Source: GCA-2705995 sp965661625 (GTDB taxonomy: Bacteria; Bacteroidota; Bacteroidia; Flavobacteriales_G; Salibacteraceae). Taken from it: DNA of 64,000 nucleotides. The notes beneath the pieces were generated by a model. It had not been told where the DNA came from. It ran no database searches and saw nothing but the letters and a program-made list of their open reading frames with translations. The DNA lies in contig CBFIEM010000003.1 in assembly GCA_965661625.1 (NCBI GenBank), forward strand, positions 124,001-188,000, given 5' to 3'. Below, piece after piece: positions 17,245 through 25,895 of the stretch (its first letter is position 1; each line of letters starts with the position of its first letter). The position numbers were made by a program, and so were the translations under genes.

Positions 17245-17931
17245 CTAATCTGTTCTAACGTCAGATTCGATTTCACCATCTCGCAAGCGAATAATTCGCT
17301 TTGCATGTGCGGCGATATCCTCCTCATGGGTTACTAAAATAACGGTATTTCCCATGCCATGGATGTGTTCAAAAAGCTCCATAATCTCATGGGAAGTTTT
17401 GGTATCGAGGTTACCTGTTGGTTCATCTGCAAGAATAATTGAGGGCTTATTTACTAGCGCCCTTGCAACAGCCACCCGTTGTCGCTGCCCACCTGACAAT
17501 TCATTTGGCTTGTGATCCATCCGATCCGATAGACCAACTTGTCCTAACACTTCGGTTGCCCTTTTATCGCGCTCATCGCGTGATTGCCCAGCATAAATGA
17601 GGGGTAAGGCAACATTGTCTAGCGCAGTATACCTCGGCAAGAGGTTAAATGTCTGAAACACAAATCCAATTTCTTTATTTCGAATTTCAGCAAGCTCGTC
17701 ATCAATTAACGAACTCACATCTGTACCGTTCAGCAGGTAGGTTCCGGCTGTGGGCGTATCCAAGCACCCCAACACATTCATCAGTGTTGATTTCCCAGAA
17801 CCCGATGGTCCCATCAACGCCACATAATCACCTTCAGCAATTTGCAACGAGACTCCCTTTAGCGCCCTTACTAAGACGGTTCCAACTTCAAACTCCCTAG
17901 TTATATGTTGAATATCTATGACTGTACTCAT
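17245..17931 (-). CDS. ABC transporter ATPase, MacB/LolD type
   Basis: The 228-residue ATPase has Walker A GPSGSGKST, the signature LSGGQRQR, Walker B IILADEPTGNLD and a switch His in LVTHEE. It belongs to the group that powers MacB- or LolD-like permeases. The matching permease, adaptor and TolC genes lie directly upstream, so here the ATPase and permease, joined in one chain in E. coli MacB, are separate genes. The ATG at 17931 is 6 nt after a perfect TACCTTTG, hinting at a private promoter with almost no leader. A TTG at 17940 would overlap that element and is unlikely. Confidence 0.92.
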   Translation of the reverse strand: MSTVIDIQHITREFEVGTVLVRALKGVSLQIAEGDYVALMGPSGSGKSTLMNVLGCLDTPTAGTYLLNGTDVSSLIDDELAEIRNKEIGFVFQTFNLLPRYTALDNVALPLIYAGQSRDERDKRATEVLGQVGLSDRMDHKPNELSGGQRQRVAVARALVNKPSIILADEPTGNLDTKTSHEIMELFEHIHGMGNTVILVTHEEDIAAHAKRIIRLRDGEIESDVRTD

Positions 17932-17937
17932 GGTGAT

Positions 17938-17945
17938 CAAAGGTA
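17938..17945 (-). promoter_or_regulatory. -7 element directly ahead of the efflux ATPase gene
   Basis: TACCTTTG on the minus strand, 6 nt before the ATG at 17931, in the 58-bp gap after the TolC gene. It would let the ATPase be transcribed apart from the rest of the efflux operon with almost no leader. No clear -33 TTG is seen. Confidence 0.45.
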
Positions 17946-17998
17946 ATTTATTCGGCTTGGGGCGGTCGGGTTTTTTGATGAAGGGTTAAAAAGCGTTA

Positions 17999-19474
17999 TC
18001 AGCGCAGTTCTGGAGTTTCGTAATCAATGTTTTCGTTCGATAGAAAATCGTAATGGGTTAATTTACGGAGCTCATAGTATGAGTTCCAAAACGATTGTAT
18101 TGCCTGAATAAAACTCTGCCGTGCAACATCTTTTTCACGAATCGCAATATTCAAATCGGTAACGCCGATCTTCCCGATCTTGAAGCGCTGTTGGCTCACA
18201 AAAAAGCGTTTTGTCGCTACTTCATTGGCGCGATTAGCGAGTTCAACTTGCTTGTATTTCAATTGGAAGTTTCCGACTTGTGAACGCACTGTTTGCTCAA
18301 ATTCAAGCATCGCCATTTCATAATTGGCATCCATCATTTCCCGTTCGGCAACCGCTGCTTGATAATTCGAACTAGCACGTCCCCAATTTATAATTGGAAT
18401 CCGAAAACCAACACGCAATAACTGCTGATCCTGCGGGTCAACATACGCTTGGTCAATATCCACAGCGCTGCGCGACAAACCATAATCTGCAAACAAATCG
18501 ATGTTGGGGCGTTGATCGGCCCGTGCATTTGCTAAATTTCGCTGCACCTGAAGTTGGTTAAGCTCCCATTGTATTCTGGATGAATTTGTTTCCATAGCAC
18601 GTTGGACCGCCTTATCGACGTTCACTTGAATGGGCGGAATGGTTTCATCTACCACGGGCATCACAACGGATTCGGTAACCAACATGAGGTAGTTCTTGAG
18701 TCGCAAGCTTGCAATTTGAAGGTTTAACGCCGCCTGTTGCTGCGCCATGTCTGAATTCAGCAACGCAAGTTCAATTTGTAGGAGTTCATTCTCCGCTATC
18801 TTCCCCATCGAGTAGCGCCCTTCAGCAATTTGATAGATGGTATCGTTATACGCTTTGTTTTGCTGCGAAGTACGGTCCATAATGGTGGCAAGGGCAAGTT
18901 CATAAAACAGCTGACTTGCATTTCGAGCAACTTCTTCCTGATCTTCATCAAAGCGCTTCTCGAATTGTTTCTCCTGCACTTCTTGCAGGCGAATATCCCA
19001 TTTCATGTTGTTGAAACCGAAAATTGGTTGAATTAAAGTAACTCCAATTGGTTGCGATAAATAACTCGTTCCACTATTATCACCAAATAAATCAATGCGA
19101 TTTAACCCTGTTCGAACAGCTACAGTACCTCCTGTCCAAGCAATCTTCTGACTTAAATTCAACTGCAGATCGGATACAGCCTGACTCCGCTCTACAAAAA
19201 CGTCGGTACCATCGTTTTGAGTAACCCGAGACAAGCTGCGATTCAAGTCAGGCAGCGTTCCTTGTGCTGAAAGCTCTGGATAGAAAGACCTCCAAAACGA
19301 ACGATTGCTAAAGTAACTGTTCTTGTAGCGCTCCTGGGTAACTTTACTCTGAAGCGATTGAGTACGCGCCATTTGTACTACTTCATCTAACGTTAAAAAC
19401 ATCGTATCCGCATTGCCCTGACCAAAGGCAGCCCCTGTTAAAAGCAATGCAAAAATGAGTACCCTTTTATTCAT
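17999..19474 (-). CDS. TolC-family outer-membrane efflux protein
   Basis: The 491-residue protein has a signal peptide (about 1-18, ending AAFGQG) and long amphipathic helical stretches with two repeats of the outer-membrane efflux domain, as expected for the trimeric TolC channel-tunnel. Its start overlaps the end of the permease gene by 8 bp. With the adaptor and MacB-type permease upstream it completes an envelope-spanning pump. The substrate, which could be an antibiotic, peptide or lipid, cannot be read from sequence. Confidence 0.93.
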   Translation of the reverse strand: MNKRVLIFALLLTGAAFGQGNADTMFLTLDEVVQMARTQSLQSKVTQERYKNSYFSNRSFWRSFYPELSAQGTLPDLNRSLSRVTQNDGTDVFVERSQAVSDLQLNLSQKIAWTGGTVAVRTGLNRIDLFGDNSGTSYLSQPIGVTLIQPIFGFNNMKWDIRLQEVQEKQFEKRFDEDQEEVARNASQLFYELALATIMDRTSQQNKAYNDTIYQIAEGRYSMGKIAENELLQIELALLNSDMAQQQAALNLQIASLRLKNYLMLVTESVVMPVVDETIPPIQVNVDKAVQRAMETNSSRIQWELNQLQVQRNLANARADQRPNIDLFADYGLSRSAVDIDQAYVDPQDQQLLRVGFRIPIINWGRASSNYQAAVAEREMMDANYEMAMLEFEQTVRSQVGNFQLKYKQVELANRANEVATKRFFVSQQRFKIGKIGVTDLNIAIREKDVARQSFIQAIQSFWNSYYELRKLTHYDFLSNENIDYETPELR

Positions 19475-20810
19475 AACGCAAAGAATTTACCGGGTCTTCT
19501 GCAGCAGCGCGTTTGGCTGGAAAATACCCAAATATTACTCCTACAGCTGCTGAAATCCCAAACGATATCAGGACCGACCAAGCCGAGACGATTGTAGCAA
19601 TATCAAAGAAAATGGTAATTACATATGCCAGAAGGACACCCAAAAACACACCAATGATTCCCCCGCTGATACTAATTATTAACGCTTCAAAAATGAACTG
19701 AAGCTGCACATCGTCTTTTTTTGCTCCTACCGCGAGGCGCAATCCAATTTCCCGTATCCGTTCCATTACCGATGCAAGCATGATGTTCATGATTCCGATT
19801 CCTCCCACTACGAGTGAGATACCAGCAATTGCTCCAAGAACAAGGTTAAAAATGTTCTTTGTTTTTTGCTGTTGCTTCAAGAGTAATTCAGGAACAGTAA
19901 TCTTGTAATCCTCAACGCCATTATGCAAGCGTTTCAATTTTCGGTTAATCACATCTAGCGTGGGCTTTAAGTATTCTGTTTCACTAACCTGGACAACCAA
20001 CTTACTCAATTCGTGACCGTCATTTTCTTGCGGTATTCGGGGCTGCTCATTCTCTTCCTTGTTCATAGAAACCATGAGACTCCGTTCAGTTACGAGCTCC
20101 TTATTCTTATAACGCAATAAATAGGTTTGAATGGGCACGAATACATCCTCTCGTGTTGTATTTACCCCCATGGATTCGAGCTCCTCACTCACCTCTCCAC
20201 GAGAAGCTACCACATCGATAATGCGAAACCAACTTCGACCACATTTGATGCTTTTCCCCAAACCATCTCCATTTGGAAATAATCGTTTTTCGAGGCCGCT
20301 TCCGATAATACAGACAGGCTCATGAGTGGCAATATGTAAGTCTGAAAATTGCTTTCCGCGTCGCGTATTAATGCTAAACAGCTTAAAATAACTACGCGCC
20401 ACCCCATGGATGGTTGACGATGCCCTACGACCGTTCGCTATGACAGCAACCTCATCGCTGATTTCTGGGCTCACTGCTTCAATTGTTGAGAGACCTTCCT
20501 TTAGTACTTCTCCGTCTCGCAAGGATAGGCCTGGGGAGTACTTCTTACTTTTCGTATTGTCATTGCCATCTAAGGCTTGATCGGGCTTTTGAGGGGTAAT
20601 AACGATGTTATTCACGCCCACCAATTTAATCTGCTCAAGCACTTCTTGTTCCGCACCTTTTCCAACTGCCATCATCGAAATCACTGCTGCCACGCCAAAA
20701 ATGATTCCGAGAGCAGTGAGCATACTCCGAGTGCTGTTCGCCATAACGGCCTCCATCGCACTGCGAAAATTATGTGCATTCCGCGCTAAATAATTGCGTA
20801 GTTGATTCAT
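19467..20810 (-). CDS. MacB-type ABC transporter permease
   Basis: The 447-residue permease has one N-terminal membrane helix (about 30-52, TALGIIFGVAAVISMMAVG), a large periplasmic domain (about 55-320), and three C-terminal helices of the FtsX fold. It lacks a nucleotide-binding domain, which is supplied by the separate ATPase gene at 17245. The periplasmic domain of such proteins pushes substrate through TolC by mechanical motion. It overlaps the adaptor gene by 4 bp and the TolC gene by 8 bp, so all three are tightly coupled. Confidence 0.93.
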   Translation of the reverse strand: MNQLRNYLARNAHNFRSAMEAVMANSTRSMLTALGIIFGVAAVISMMAVGKGAEQEVLEQIKLVGVNNIVITPQKPDQALDGNDNTKSKKYSPGLSLRDGEVLKEGLSTIEAVSPEISDEVAVIANGRRASSTIHGVARSYFKLFSINTRRGKQFSDLHIATHEPVCIIGSGLEKRLFPNGDGLGKSIKCGRSWFRIIDVVASRGEVSEELESMGVNTTREDVFVPIQTYLLRYKNKELVTERSLMVSMNKEENEQPRIPQENDGHELSKLVVQVSETEYLKPTLDVINRKLKRLHNGVEDYKITVPELLLKQQQKTKNIFNLVLGAIAGISLVVGGIGIMNIMLASVMERIREIGLRLAVGAKKDDVQLQFIFEALIISISGGIIGVFLGVLLAYVITIFFDIATIVSAWSVLISFGISAAVGVIFGYFPAKRAAAEDPVNSLRYE

Positions 20811-22057
20811 TCTAGGCGTTGGATTTCCTCCAGTTTTGCATACTCTAGCCCGCTGATTTTTAATTCATCACCCTCTTCAAGGCCTGCTTTTACAATGATG
20901 GAGTTATCGTTAGCCGCTCCTGTTGCTACTTCCACCGGACTAAAACTCAATCCAGACTTCTTATAGACATAAGTAATGCTATCTGATTTTAGGATACACT
21001 CAATTGGCACATAAACCTGGTCTTCGATGGATTGAATTGCAATCTCATTCGCAGTTGTCATCGCAGGGCGCAAAGTGGTATCAGAATCTGCTAGTAAAAT
21101 CTCTACCTCAAAAACTTTCGCATCTGAATTTGGCAATTGTTCTCCTACGTTCGCAACGGATGTGATACTTCCGTGATACTGCTTCTCCGGAAATGCATCT
21201 ACCTCAATGAGAACCTGCTGCCCTTTTGCCACCTTGGAGATATCGATTTCATTGATGTACGTTTTAGAAATCATAGAGCTCAAATCAGGAAGCGTTGCTA
21301 CCACTGGATCCCATGCGGAAACTTGAGAACCCACTTGTACTTTACGCCCTTCCCAATCGCGGTTGTACACCAACATACCAGACTTAGGCGCCTTGATGGT
21401 AAATTCCTCAATTGTGGTAACCGCCTGATCGTACCTCAGCTGAGTTTGCCTCAGCGTAGCACCCACTTGCGATACCTTGGCTTCTGCTTGATCTTGCTTA
21501 ATGGAATAATTTTCCAATGCCTGAACATATGCGCGTTTTGCCTTTTCCAGATCTATCTCAGCTTGCCTGATTGTAGCTGGAGGCTCATATTTTGATTGGG
21601 ACAAAATGAGTTCCTTCTCTTCGAGGGCATATTTCAAATTAATCAGGTTATCACGGGCCTCCCTCAGCGTGAGCGCAGTATCCAGTCGCTCCGCACGGTA
21701 TTCAGATGAGATTTTATCAAGTTCCGCAGCAATCTCTTTCAATTTGTTCGCCAACTCAGTGCGGTCTAATGTGGCGATGTAATCGCCCTTTTCAACGTAA
21801 GAACCTTCTGCAACTAGGTCCGTAATTTTCGTATTCCAAATCCCCGCTCTGCGCATACCACGAGGACCAAGAATTTTCTCTGAACGTTCAGCTTTTAACT
21901 CTCCGGTAGATTTAACCGTAATATTGAATGACCCCGATGTAACCTTAGCTGTTAACTGCTCTGTTTCCTCTGTACTTGAGAAAAACCAGAAAAGGCCTCC
22001 AAACAGAACTATTGAAATAACCAGGATCACCTGCTGTTTGCGCGTCAATTGAAGCAT
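20807..22057 (-). CDS. Periplasmic adaptor protein of the MacA/HlyD family
   Basis: The 416-residue protein has one N-terminal membrane anchor (about 10-27), a lipoyl-like half near residue 75-95 (YVEKGDYIATLDRTEL), a long coiled-coil hairpin (about 95-200), the second lipoyl half, and a beta-barrel domain. It bridges the inner-membrane permease and TolC. It is the first gene of the efflux operon and is divergent from the EamA transporter gene, leaving about 120 bp for both promoters. I see no perfect TAnnTTTG directly ahead of it. Confidence 0.92.
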   Translation of the reverse strand: MLQLTRKQQVILVISIVLFGGLFWFFSSTEETEQLTAKVTSGSFNITVKSTGELKAERSEKILGPRGMRRAGIWNTKITDLVAEGSYVEKGDYIATLDRTELANKLKEIAAELDKISSEYRAERLDTALTLREARDNLINLKYALEEKELILSQSKYEPPATIRQAEIDLEKAKRAYVQALENYSIKQDQAEAKVSQVGATLRQTQLRYDQAVTTIEEFTIKAPKSGMLVYNRDWEGRKVQVGSQVSAWDPVVATLPDLSSMISKTYINEIDISKVAKGQQVLIEVDAFPEKQYHGSITSVANVGEQLPNSDAKVFEVEILLADSDTTLRPAMTTANEIAIQSIEDQVYVPIECILKSDSITYVYKKSGLSFSPVEVATGAANDNSIIVKAGLEEGDELKISGLEYAKLEEIQRLE

Positions 22058-22176
22058 GTAAGAAATTGTTTAGTGTGTTCGAAGAATTATTACGCAAGCA
22101 ACGCGGAGAATTCAATTCTATTATCCATTCAAAAATAATACTTAAGTGCATCTTTGCAAGGCAAAACACGCATGCC

Positions 22177-23079
22177 ATGGCAATCAACTTTTCAAAACCC
22201 GCCGTCCAATGGACAACTTTGATTTGCCTAGCTTTTATCTGGGGAAGCTCATTTATTTTAATGAAGCGTGGGCTAGTCGCATTCTCCGCAATTGAAATCG
22301 CTGCTTACCGCATTTTCGCAGTTTCCGTTTGCATGCTGCCGTTTTCGTTTCAAGAGTTATCCCTGTTCAAAGGGAAAAAAGCTTTTCCACTTTTGGTGAT
22401 TGGCTTTTTGGGATCTGCAATCCCCTATTTCTTATTTGTTAAATCCATTACCCACATCAGTTCATCATTAAGTGGGATCTTAAATTCAATGACCCCTTTG
22501 TTTACGATGCTGTTGGCCTTGTTGTTTTTCAAACAGCGTTTTCTACCCAAAAGTATAATTGGGATCGCTTTGGGTTTTTTGGGGGCCTGCGGACTCATCT
22601 ATTTCTCTGGCGGAGAAGCTTCTATCGACTCGTTTAACATCTGGGTACTCATGCCCATTATTGCTGCTGCAAGCTATGGTCTGAATGTGAATGTGGTAAA
22701 AATGTACTTGCAAGACGTAAAACCCATAACTGTTACCGCGCTCTCATTCATAGTTGTTGGGCCAATAAGTGGAATCTACCTGTTCACCAGTACGGATTTT
22801 GTTGCGCATGCCACAACACATCCGGCAGGTTTAGAAAGCCTCCTTTACATCACCTTGTTAGCGGTAGTAGGAACAGCTTTAGCCGTATATGCATTTAATA
22901 TGCTCATCAAAGAAACAAGCGCCCTGTTTGCATCAAGTGTTACTTACATGATTCCGGTATTTGCAATTTTGTGGGGGGTGCTTGATGGCGAACATTTTAG
23001 CTGGCCTCAAGCCGTCTTTGCAGGAGTAATCTTGATAGGTATATCCTTGATAAACAGTAAAAGAAGATTCTCTAAATAG
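22177..23079 (+). CDS. EamA/DMT family transporter
   Basis: The 300-residue protein has about ten membrane helices in two EamA halves, beginning with LICLAFIWGSSFILMKRGL. Members export amino acids, metabolites or related small molecules; the substrate here is unknown. I chose the ATG at 22177. A frame extends 37 codons upstream, but those residues are polar and unlike the family, and a -7-like CATCTTTG lies inside that stretch. It is divergent from the efflux operon and ends about 75 bp before rplU. Confidence 0.88.
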   Translation: MAINFSKPAVQWTTLICLAFIWGSSFILMKRGLVAFSAIEIAAYRIFAVSVCMLPFSFQELSLFKGKKAFPLLVIGFLGSAIPYFLFVKSITHISSSLSGILNSMTPLFTMLLALLFFKQRFLPKSIIGIALGFLGACGLIYFSGGEASIDSFNIWVLMPIIAAASYGLNVNVVKMYLQDVKPITVTALSFIVVGPISGIYLFTSTDFVAHATTHPAGLESLLYITLLAVVGTALAVYAFNMLIKETSALFASSVTYMIPVFAILWGVLDGEHFSWPQAVFAGVILIGISLINSKRRFSK

Positions 23080-23080
23080 T

Positions 23081-23110
23081 TTGCAGATACTAGATTATTA
23101 GTTATTTTTG
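23081..23110 (+). promoter_or_regulatory. Promoter of rplU-rpmA
   Basis: TTG (23081-23083), 19 nt, then TATTTTTG (23103-23110), followed by CAGCCC. The L21 start is 43 nt downstream. Confidence 0.65.
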
Positions 23111-23153
23111 CAGCCCTTTTGGATAAATTAAAGTTAATTAATACGTAACGCAC

Positions 23154-23684
23154 ATGTATGCAATTGTTGAGATAGCAGGGCAGCAGTTTAAGGTGACCAA
23201 AGATCAGCAGCTTTACGTGCATCGTCTTGAAAACAAAGAAGGATCGAAAGTAACTTTTGATCGTGTTTTGTTGATTGATAATGACGGCAAAGTTAATGTT
23301 GGCGCCCCGGCTATATCAGGAGCTACTGTAACTGCGAAAGTAGTTGAGCACCTGAAAGGCGATAAAGTAATCGTCTTTAAAAAGAAGAGAAGAAAAGGTT
23401 ACGCAGTGAAGAATGGCCATCGCCAGTACTTGACTTCAATTGTAATCGATTCAATTTCTGAAAAAGGAGGCAAAGCGGCTCCTAAAGCAAAGGCAACTAA
23501 GGAAGAAGCTCCTGCAGAAAAAGCAGCAGCGAAGAAACCTGCAGCTAAAAAGGAGGCAGCACCTAAGAAGGATGCTGAAACCAAAACAGCAGCAAAGAAG
23601 CCTGCAGCTAAGAAACCTGCGGCGAAAAAGCCTGCAGCTAAGAAAGCAGCTCCTAAGAAGGACGAAGAGAAAAAAGATAAGTAA
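23154..23684 (+). CDS. rplU: 50S ribosomal protein L21 with Lys/Ala/Pro-rich tail
   Basis: Residues 1 to about 103 are a standard L21 domain (MYAIVEIAGQQFKV start, KKKRRKGYAVKNGHRQ rRNA-binding segment). Residues 105-176 form a low-complexity tail of repeated AAKKPAAKK and APKK units with scattered Glu, like histone H1 tails. L21 binds 23S rRNA early in large-subunit assembly. The tail is probably disordered and could bind nucleic acid, although it may have no specific role. rpmA follows 22 bp later, the usual arrangement. Confidence 0.95.
   Translation: MYAIVEIAGQQFKVTKDQQLYVHRLENKEGSKVTFDRVLLIDNDGKVNVGAPAISGATVTAKVVEHLKGDKVIVFKKKRRKGYAVKNGHRQYLTSIVIDSISEKGGKAAPKAKATKEEAPAEKAAAKKPAAKKEAAPKKDAETKTAAKKPAAKKPAAKKPAAKKAAPKKDEEKKDK
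23524..23660. repeat. Short-unit coding repeat in the rplU tail
   Basis: A degenerate 12- to 15-base unit around gcagctaagaaacct encodes the AAKKP repeats of the L21 extension. Such tracts expand or shrink by slippage. Confidence 0.6.
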
Positions 23685-23706
23685 GAACGTATAAAACCAA
23701 TATACC

Positions 23707-23967
23707 ATGGCTCACAAAAAAGGTGTAGGTAGTTCGAAGAACGGTCGCGAATCAGAAAGTAAACGACTCGGTATTAAAATTTTCGGTGGTCAAGCAGCTA
23801 TTGCTGGTAACATCATCGTACGTCAACGAGGAACAAAACATCACCCCGGTGAAAATGTAGGAATAGGTAAAGATCATACCTTGTTTGCATTGACCGACGG
23901 CGTGGTTAAATTTGAGCGTAAGAAAAACAACCGCTCTTATGTTTCAGTAGAGCCTACGCAGGCATAG
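23707..23967 (+). CDS. rpmA: 50S ribosomal protein L27
   Basis: The 86-residue protein begins MAHKKGVGSSKNGRESESKRLG, the flexible N-terminus that reaches the peptidyl-transferase centre, followed by the conserved GNIIVRQRGTKHHPG. It starts directly with MAHKKG and has no N-terminal leader to be cut off by a Prp protease. It is the second gene of the rplU-rpmA operon and is followed by a terminator. Confidence 0.97.
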   Translation: MAHKKGVGSSKNGRESESKRLGIKIFGGQAAIAGNIIVRQRGTKHHPGENVGIGKDHTLFALTDGVVKFERKKNNRSYVSVEPTQA

Positions 23968-23989
23968 TGGAACACCACAACAGTATTTG

Positions 23990-24025
23990 AATCCCGTGGA
24001 CTTGTTCCATGGGATTTTTTGTTTT
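23990..24025 (+). terminator. Terminator of rplU-rpmA
   Basis: AATCCCGTGGA pairs with TCCATGGGATT across a short loop, with one G-T pair, and is followed by TTTTTGTTTTT. Confidence 0.8.
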
Positions 24026-24075
24026 TAACAATCCGGTTATGTCGTAAATTTACGGCCAGAAACAACTCATTCAGC

Positions 24076-25353
24076 ATGTTGCAAATTGCACAAATACGCA
24101 CCCATCGCGAAGACATTATCAAACGCCTCGGAAAAAGAGGCATCGATGCTACTACGTTAATTGACGAGGTTTTATCTGTTGATCAAAAACGTCGCGCTGC
24201 CCAAGTTAAACATGACGAAAATCAAGCGGATGCCAATCGGATATCTAAGGAGATAGGCGAATTGTTTAAAGCTGGAAAACGGGATGAAGCAGAAGTTAAA
24301 CGCGGTCAAACAACTGAGCTTAAAGAACAGAACAAAGTGCTTCAAGAGGCATTGACAGAGCTTGAAAATGAGTTGCGTGATTTATTGTACCACATTCCCA
24401 ACACGCCCCACGATTCTGTCCCTGCTGGCAACACAGAGGCAGATAACGAAGAAGTTGACCGGCATGTTGAAATGCCCAACTTGGGTGAAAACCCACTTCC
24501 ACATTGGGACCTTGCTTCTACCTATAACCTCATTGACTTTGAGTTAGGCGTGAAGATTAGCGGAGCTGGATTTCCCGTATACATCAATAAAGGAGCGCGA
24601 CTACAAAGGGCCCTAATCAATTTCTTTTTAGACCGCGCTATTCGAGCAGGCTACGTCGAGGTTCAACCACCATTGCTAATCAATGAAGCTTCTGGAATCG
24701 GTACTGGTCAACTTCCAGATAAAGAGGGGCAGATGTACCACGTTCAAAATGATGATCAGTACCTCATCCCTACTGCAGAAGTGCCAATTACAAACATGTA
24801 TCGCGACGTCATTATCAATGAAGGTGACCTGCCAATTCGCCATTGCGGCTACACCCCGTGTTTTAGGCGTGAAGCTGGCTCTTACGGGAAAGATGTAAGG
24901 GGCTTAAATCGCCTCCATCAATTCGACAAAGTAGAATTGGTTCAAATAGCTCACCCCGAAGCTTCTTACCAGTTGCTTGACAAAATGGTGACGTATGTAA
25001 AAGGTTTACTCCACGAATTGGAATTACCCTACAGGACTTTGCGCCTTTGTGGCGGTGACTTAGGCTTTACGAGCGCACTCACCTACGATTTAGAAGTGTA
25101 TTCTGCAGCACAATCGCGTTGGCTTGAAGTAAGCTCTATCAGTAACTTCGAATCATTTCAATCCAACCGATTAAAATGCAGGTATAGGGGAAAAGATGGT
25201 AAAACACACCTCGCACACACCCTTAATGGTAGCGCCTTAGCTTTGCCTCGAATTTTAGCAGCACTACTGGAAAACAATCAAACTCCTGCGGGAATTGTTA
25301 TTCCTAAAGCACTTGTTCCATATACAGGGTTTGGCCTAATCGAGAAACCATGA
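24076..25353 (+). CDS. serS: Seryl-tRNA synthetase
   Basis: The 425-residue class II synthetase charges tRNA-Ser. It has the N-terminal coiled-coil arm (about 25-105) that grips the tRNA, motif 2 in TPCFRREAGSYGKDVRGLNR, and motif 3 in NGSALALPRILAALLEN. I chose the ATG at 24076 (MLQIAQIRTHRE) because family members start just before this arm; the longer frame adds 19 unrelated residues that overlap the rpmA terminator. A lipoprotein gene overlaps its stop by 4 bp. Confidence 0.96.
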   Translation: MLQIAQIRTHREDIIKRLGKRGIDATTLIDEVLSVDQKRRAAQVKHDENQADANRISKEIGELFKAGKRDEAEVKRGQTTELKEQNKVLQEALTELENELRDLLYHIPNTPHDSVPAGNTEADNEEVDRHVEMPNLGENPLPHWDLASTYNLIDFELGVKISGAGFPVYINKGARLQRALINFFLDRAIRAGYVEVQPPLLINEASGIGTGQLPDKEGQMYHVQNDDQYLIPTAEVPITNMYRDVIINEGDLPIRHCGYTPCFRREAGSYGKDVRGLNRLHQFDKVELVQIAHPEASYQLLDKMVTYVKGLLHELELPYRTLRLCGGDLGFTSALTYDLEVYSAAQSRWLEVSSISNFESFQSNRLKCRYRGKDGKTHLAHTLNGSALALPRILAALLENNQTPAGIVIPKALVPYTGFGLIEKP

Positions 25354-25889
25354 AATTCACATATTTAGCAATCATCCTTACTGTTATTAGCTGTTCATCG
25401 AATCCGCACAGCGAACGTATTCATGAAGTAGAAGCACTTAAATCTGAACTTGAAGAAGCTGCAGAACTATTAGAAGGGTTTGACAAAGACACCCTGAAGG
25501 TACTTGAGAATGCCGCGATACAGCAGCTTAGTTTTATTCAGCGTAAATATTCAGACACCATTCAGCATAAGGACGCTCGATTTTTCGGAGACTACAAAAC
25601 AAACTACCGGAATATGAGTAAATTGGTTAAACGCTATGAGGCTGCTACTGGCCAAGTTGAATTGCGTAGCCAACAACTCGAAAACCTGCAAGCAGATTTG
25701 GAGAACAATTTCCTCAGTGAAGTTGAAGCCGATTCATTTTTAAATATGGAACGTAAAATTGCTGAAGAGCTTTACGAATCATCAAGCAGTTACGAAGCGA
25801 AGAGCGCTGCTTTAATCAGGCGCCACCATAGCTACTACCCGAAAGCAGATTCATTCATTGTTGTAATGAAACAAAATGGTATGCGTTAA
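25350..25889 (+). CDS. Lipoprotein with coiled-coil region, unknown
   Basis: The 179-residue product has a lipoprotein signal with lipobox ending at Cys15 (VISC). The mature part is almost wholly helical and charged, with heptad-like Leu/Glu spacing (about 25-60 and 90-150). It overlaps serS by 4 bp (ATGA) and is followed at once by the TPR protein gene, so it is translated with both. Together these suggest an envelope complex of a coiled-coil lipoprotein and a periplasmic TPR protein; function is unknown. Confidence 0.8.
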   Translation: MKFTYLAIILTVISCSSNPHSERIHEVEALKSELEEAAELLEGFDKDTLKVLENAAIQQLSFIQRKYSDTIQHKDARFFGDYKTNYRNMSKLVKRYEAATGQVELRSQQLENLQADLENNFLSEVEADSFLNMERKIAEELYESSSSYEAKSAALIRRHHSYYPKADSFIVVMKQNGMR

Positions 25890-25895
25890 TTGATT

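Noticed and set aside
17245..22057. Possible antibiotic-biosynthesis or toxin export cluster around the ABC efflux set
   Set aside because: No biosynthetic or precursor-peptide genes flank it; the neighbours are housekeeping genes.
22066..22176. N-terminal extension of the EamA transporter from an ATG at 22066
   Set aside because: The extra 37 residues are polar and unlike the family, and a -7-like element lies inside; the ATG at 22177 fits better.
23399..23708. Long open frames on the minus strand opposite the rplU tail
   Set aside because: They are shadows of the repetitive Lys/Ala codons; their composition (Cys/Phe/Ser-rich) and lack of start signals argue against genes.
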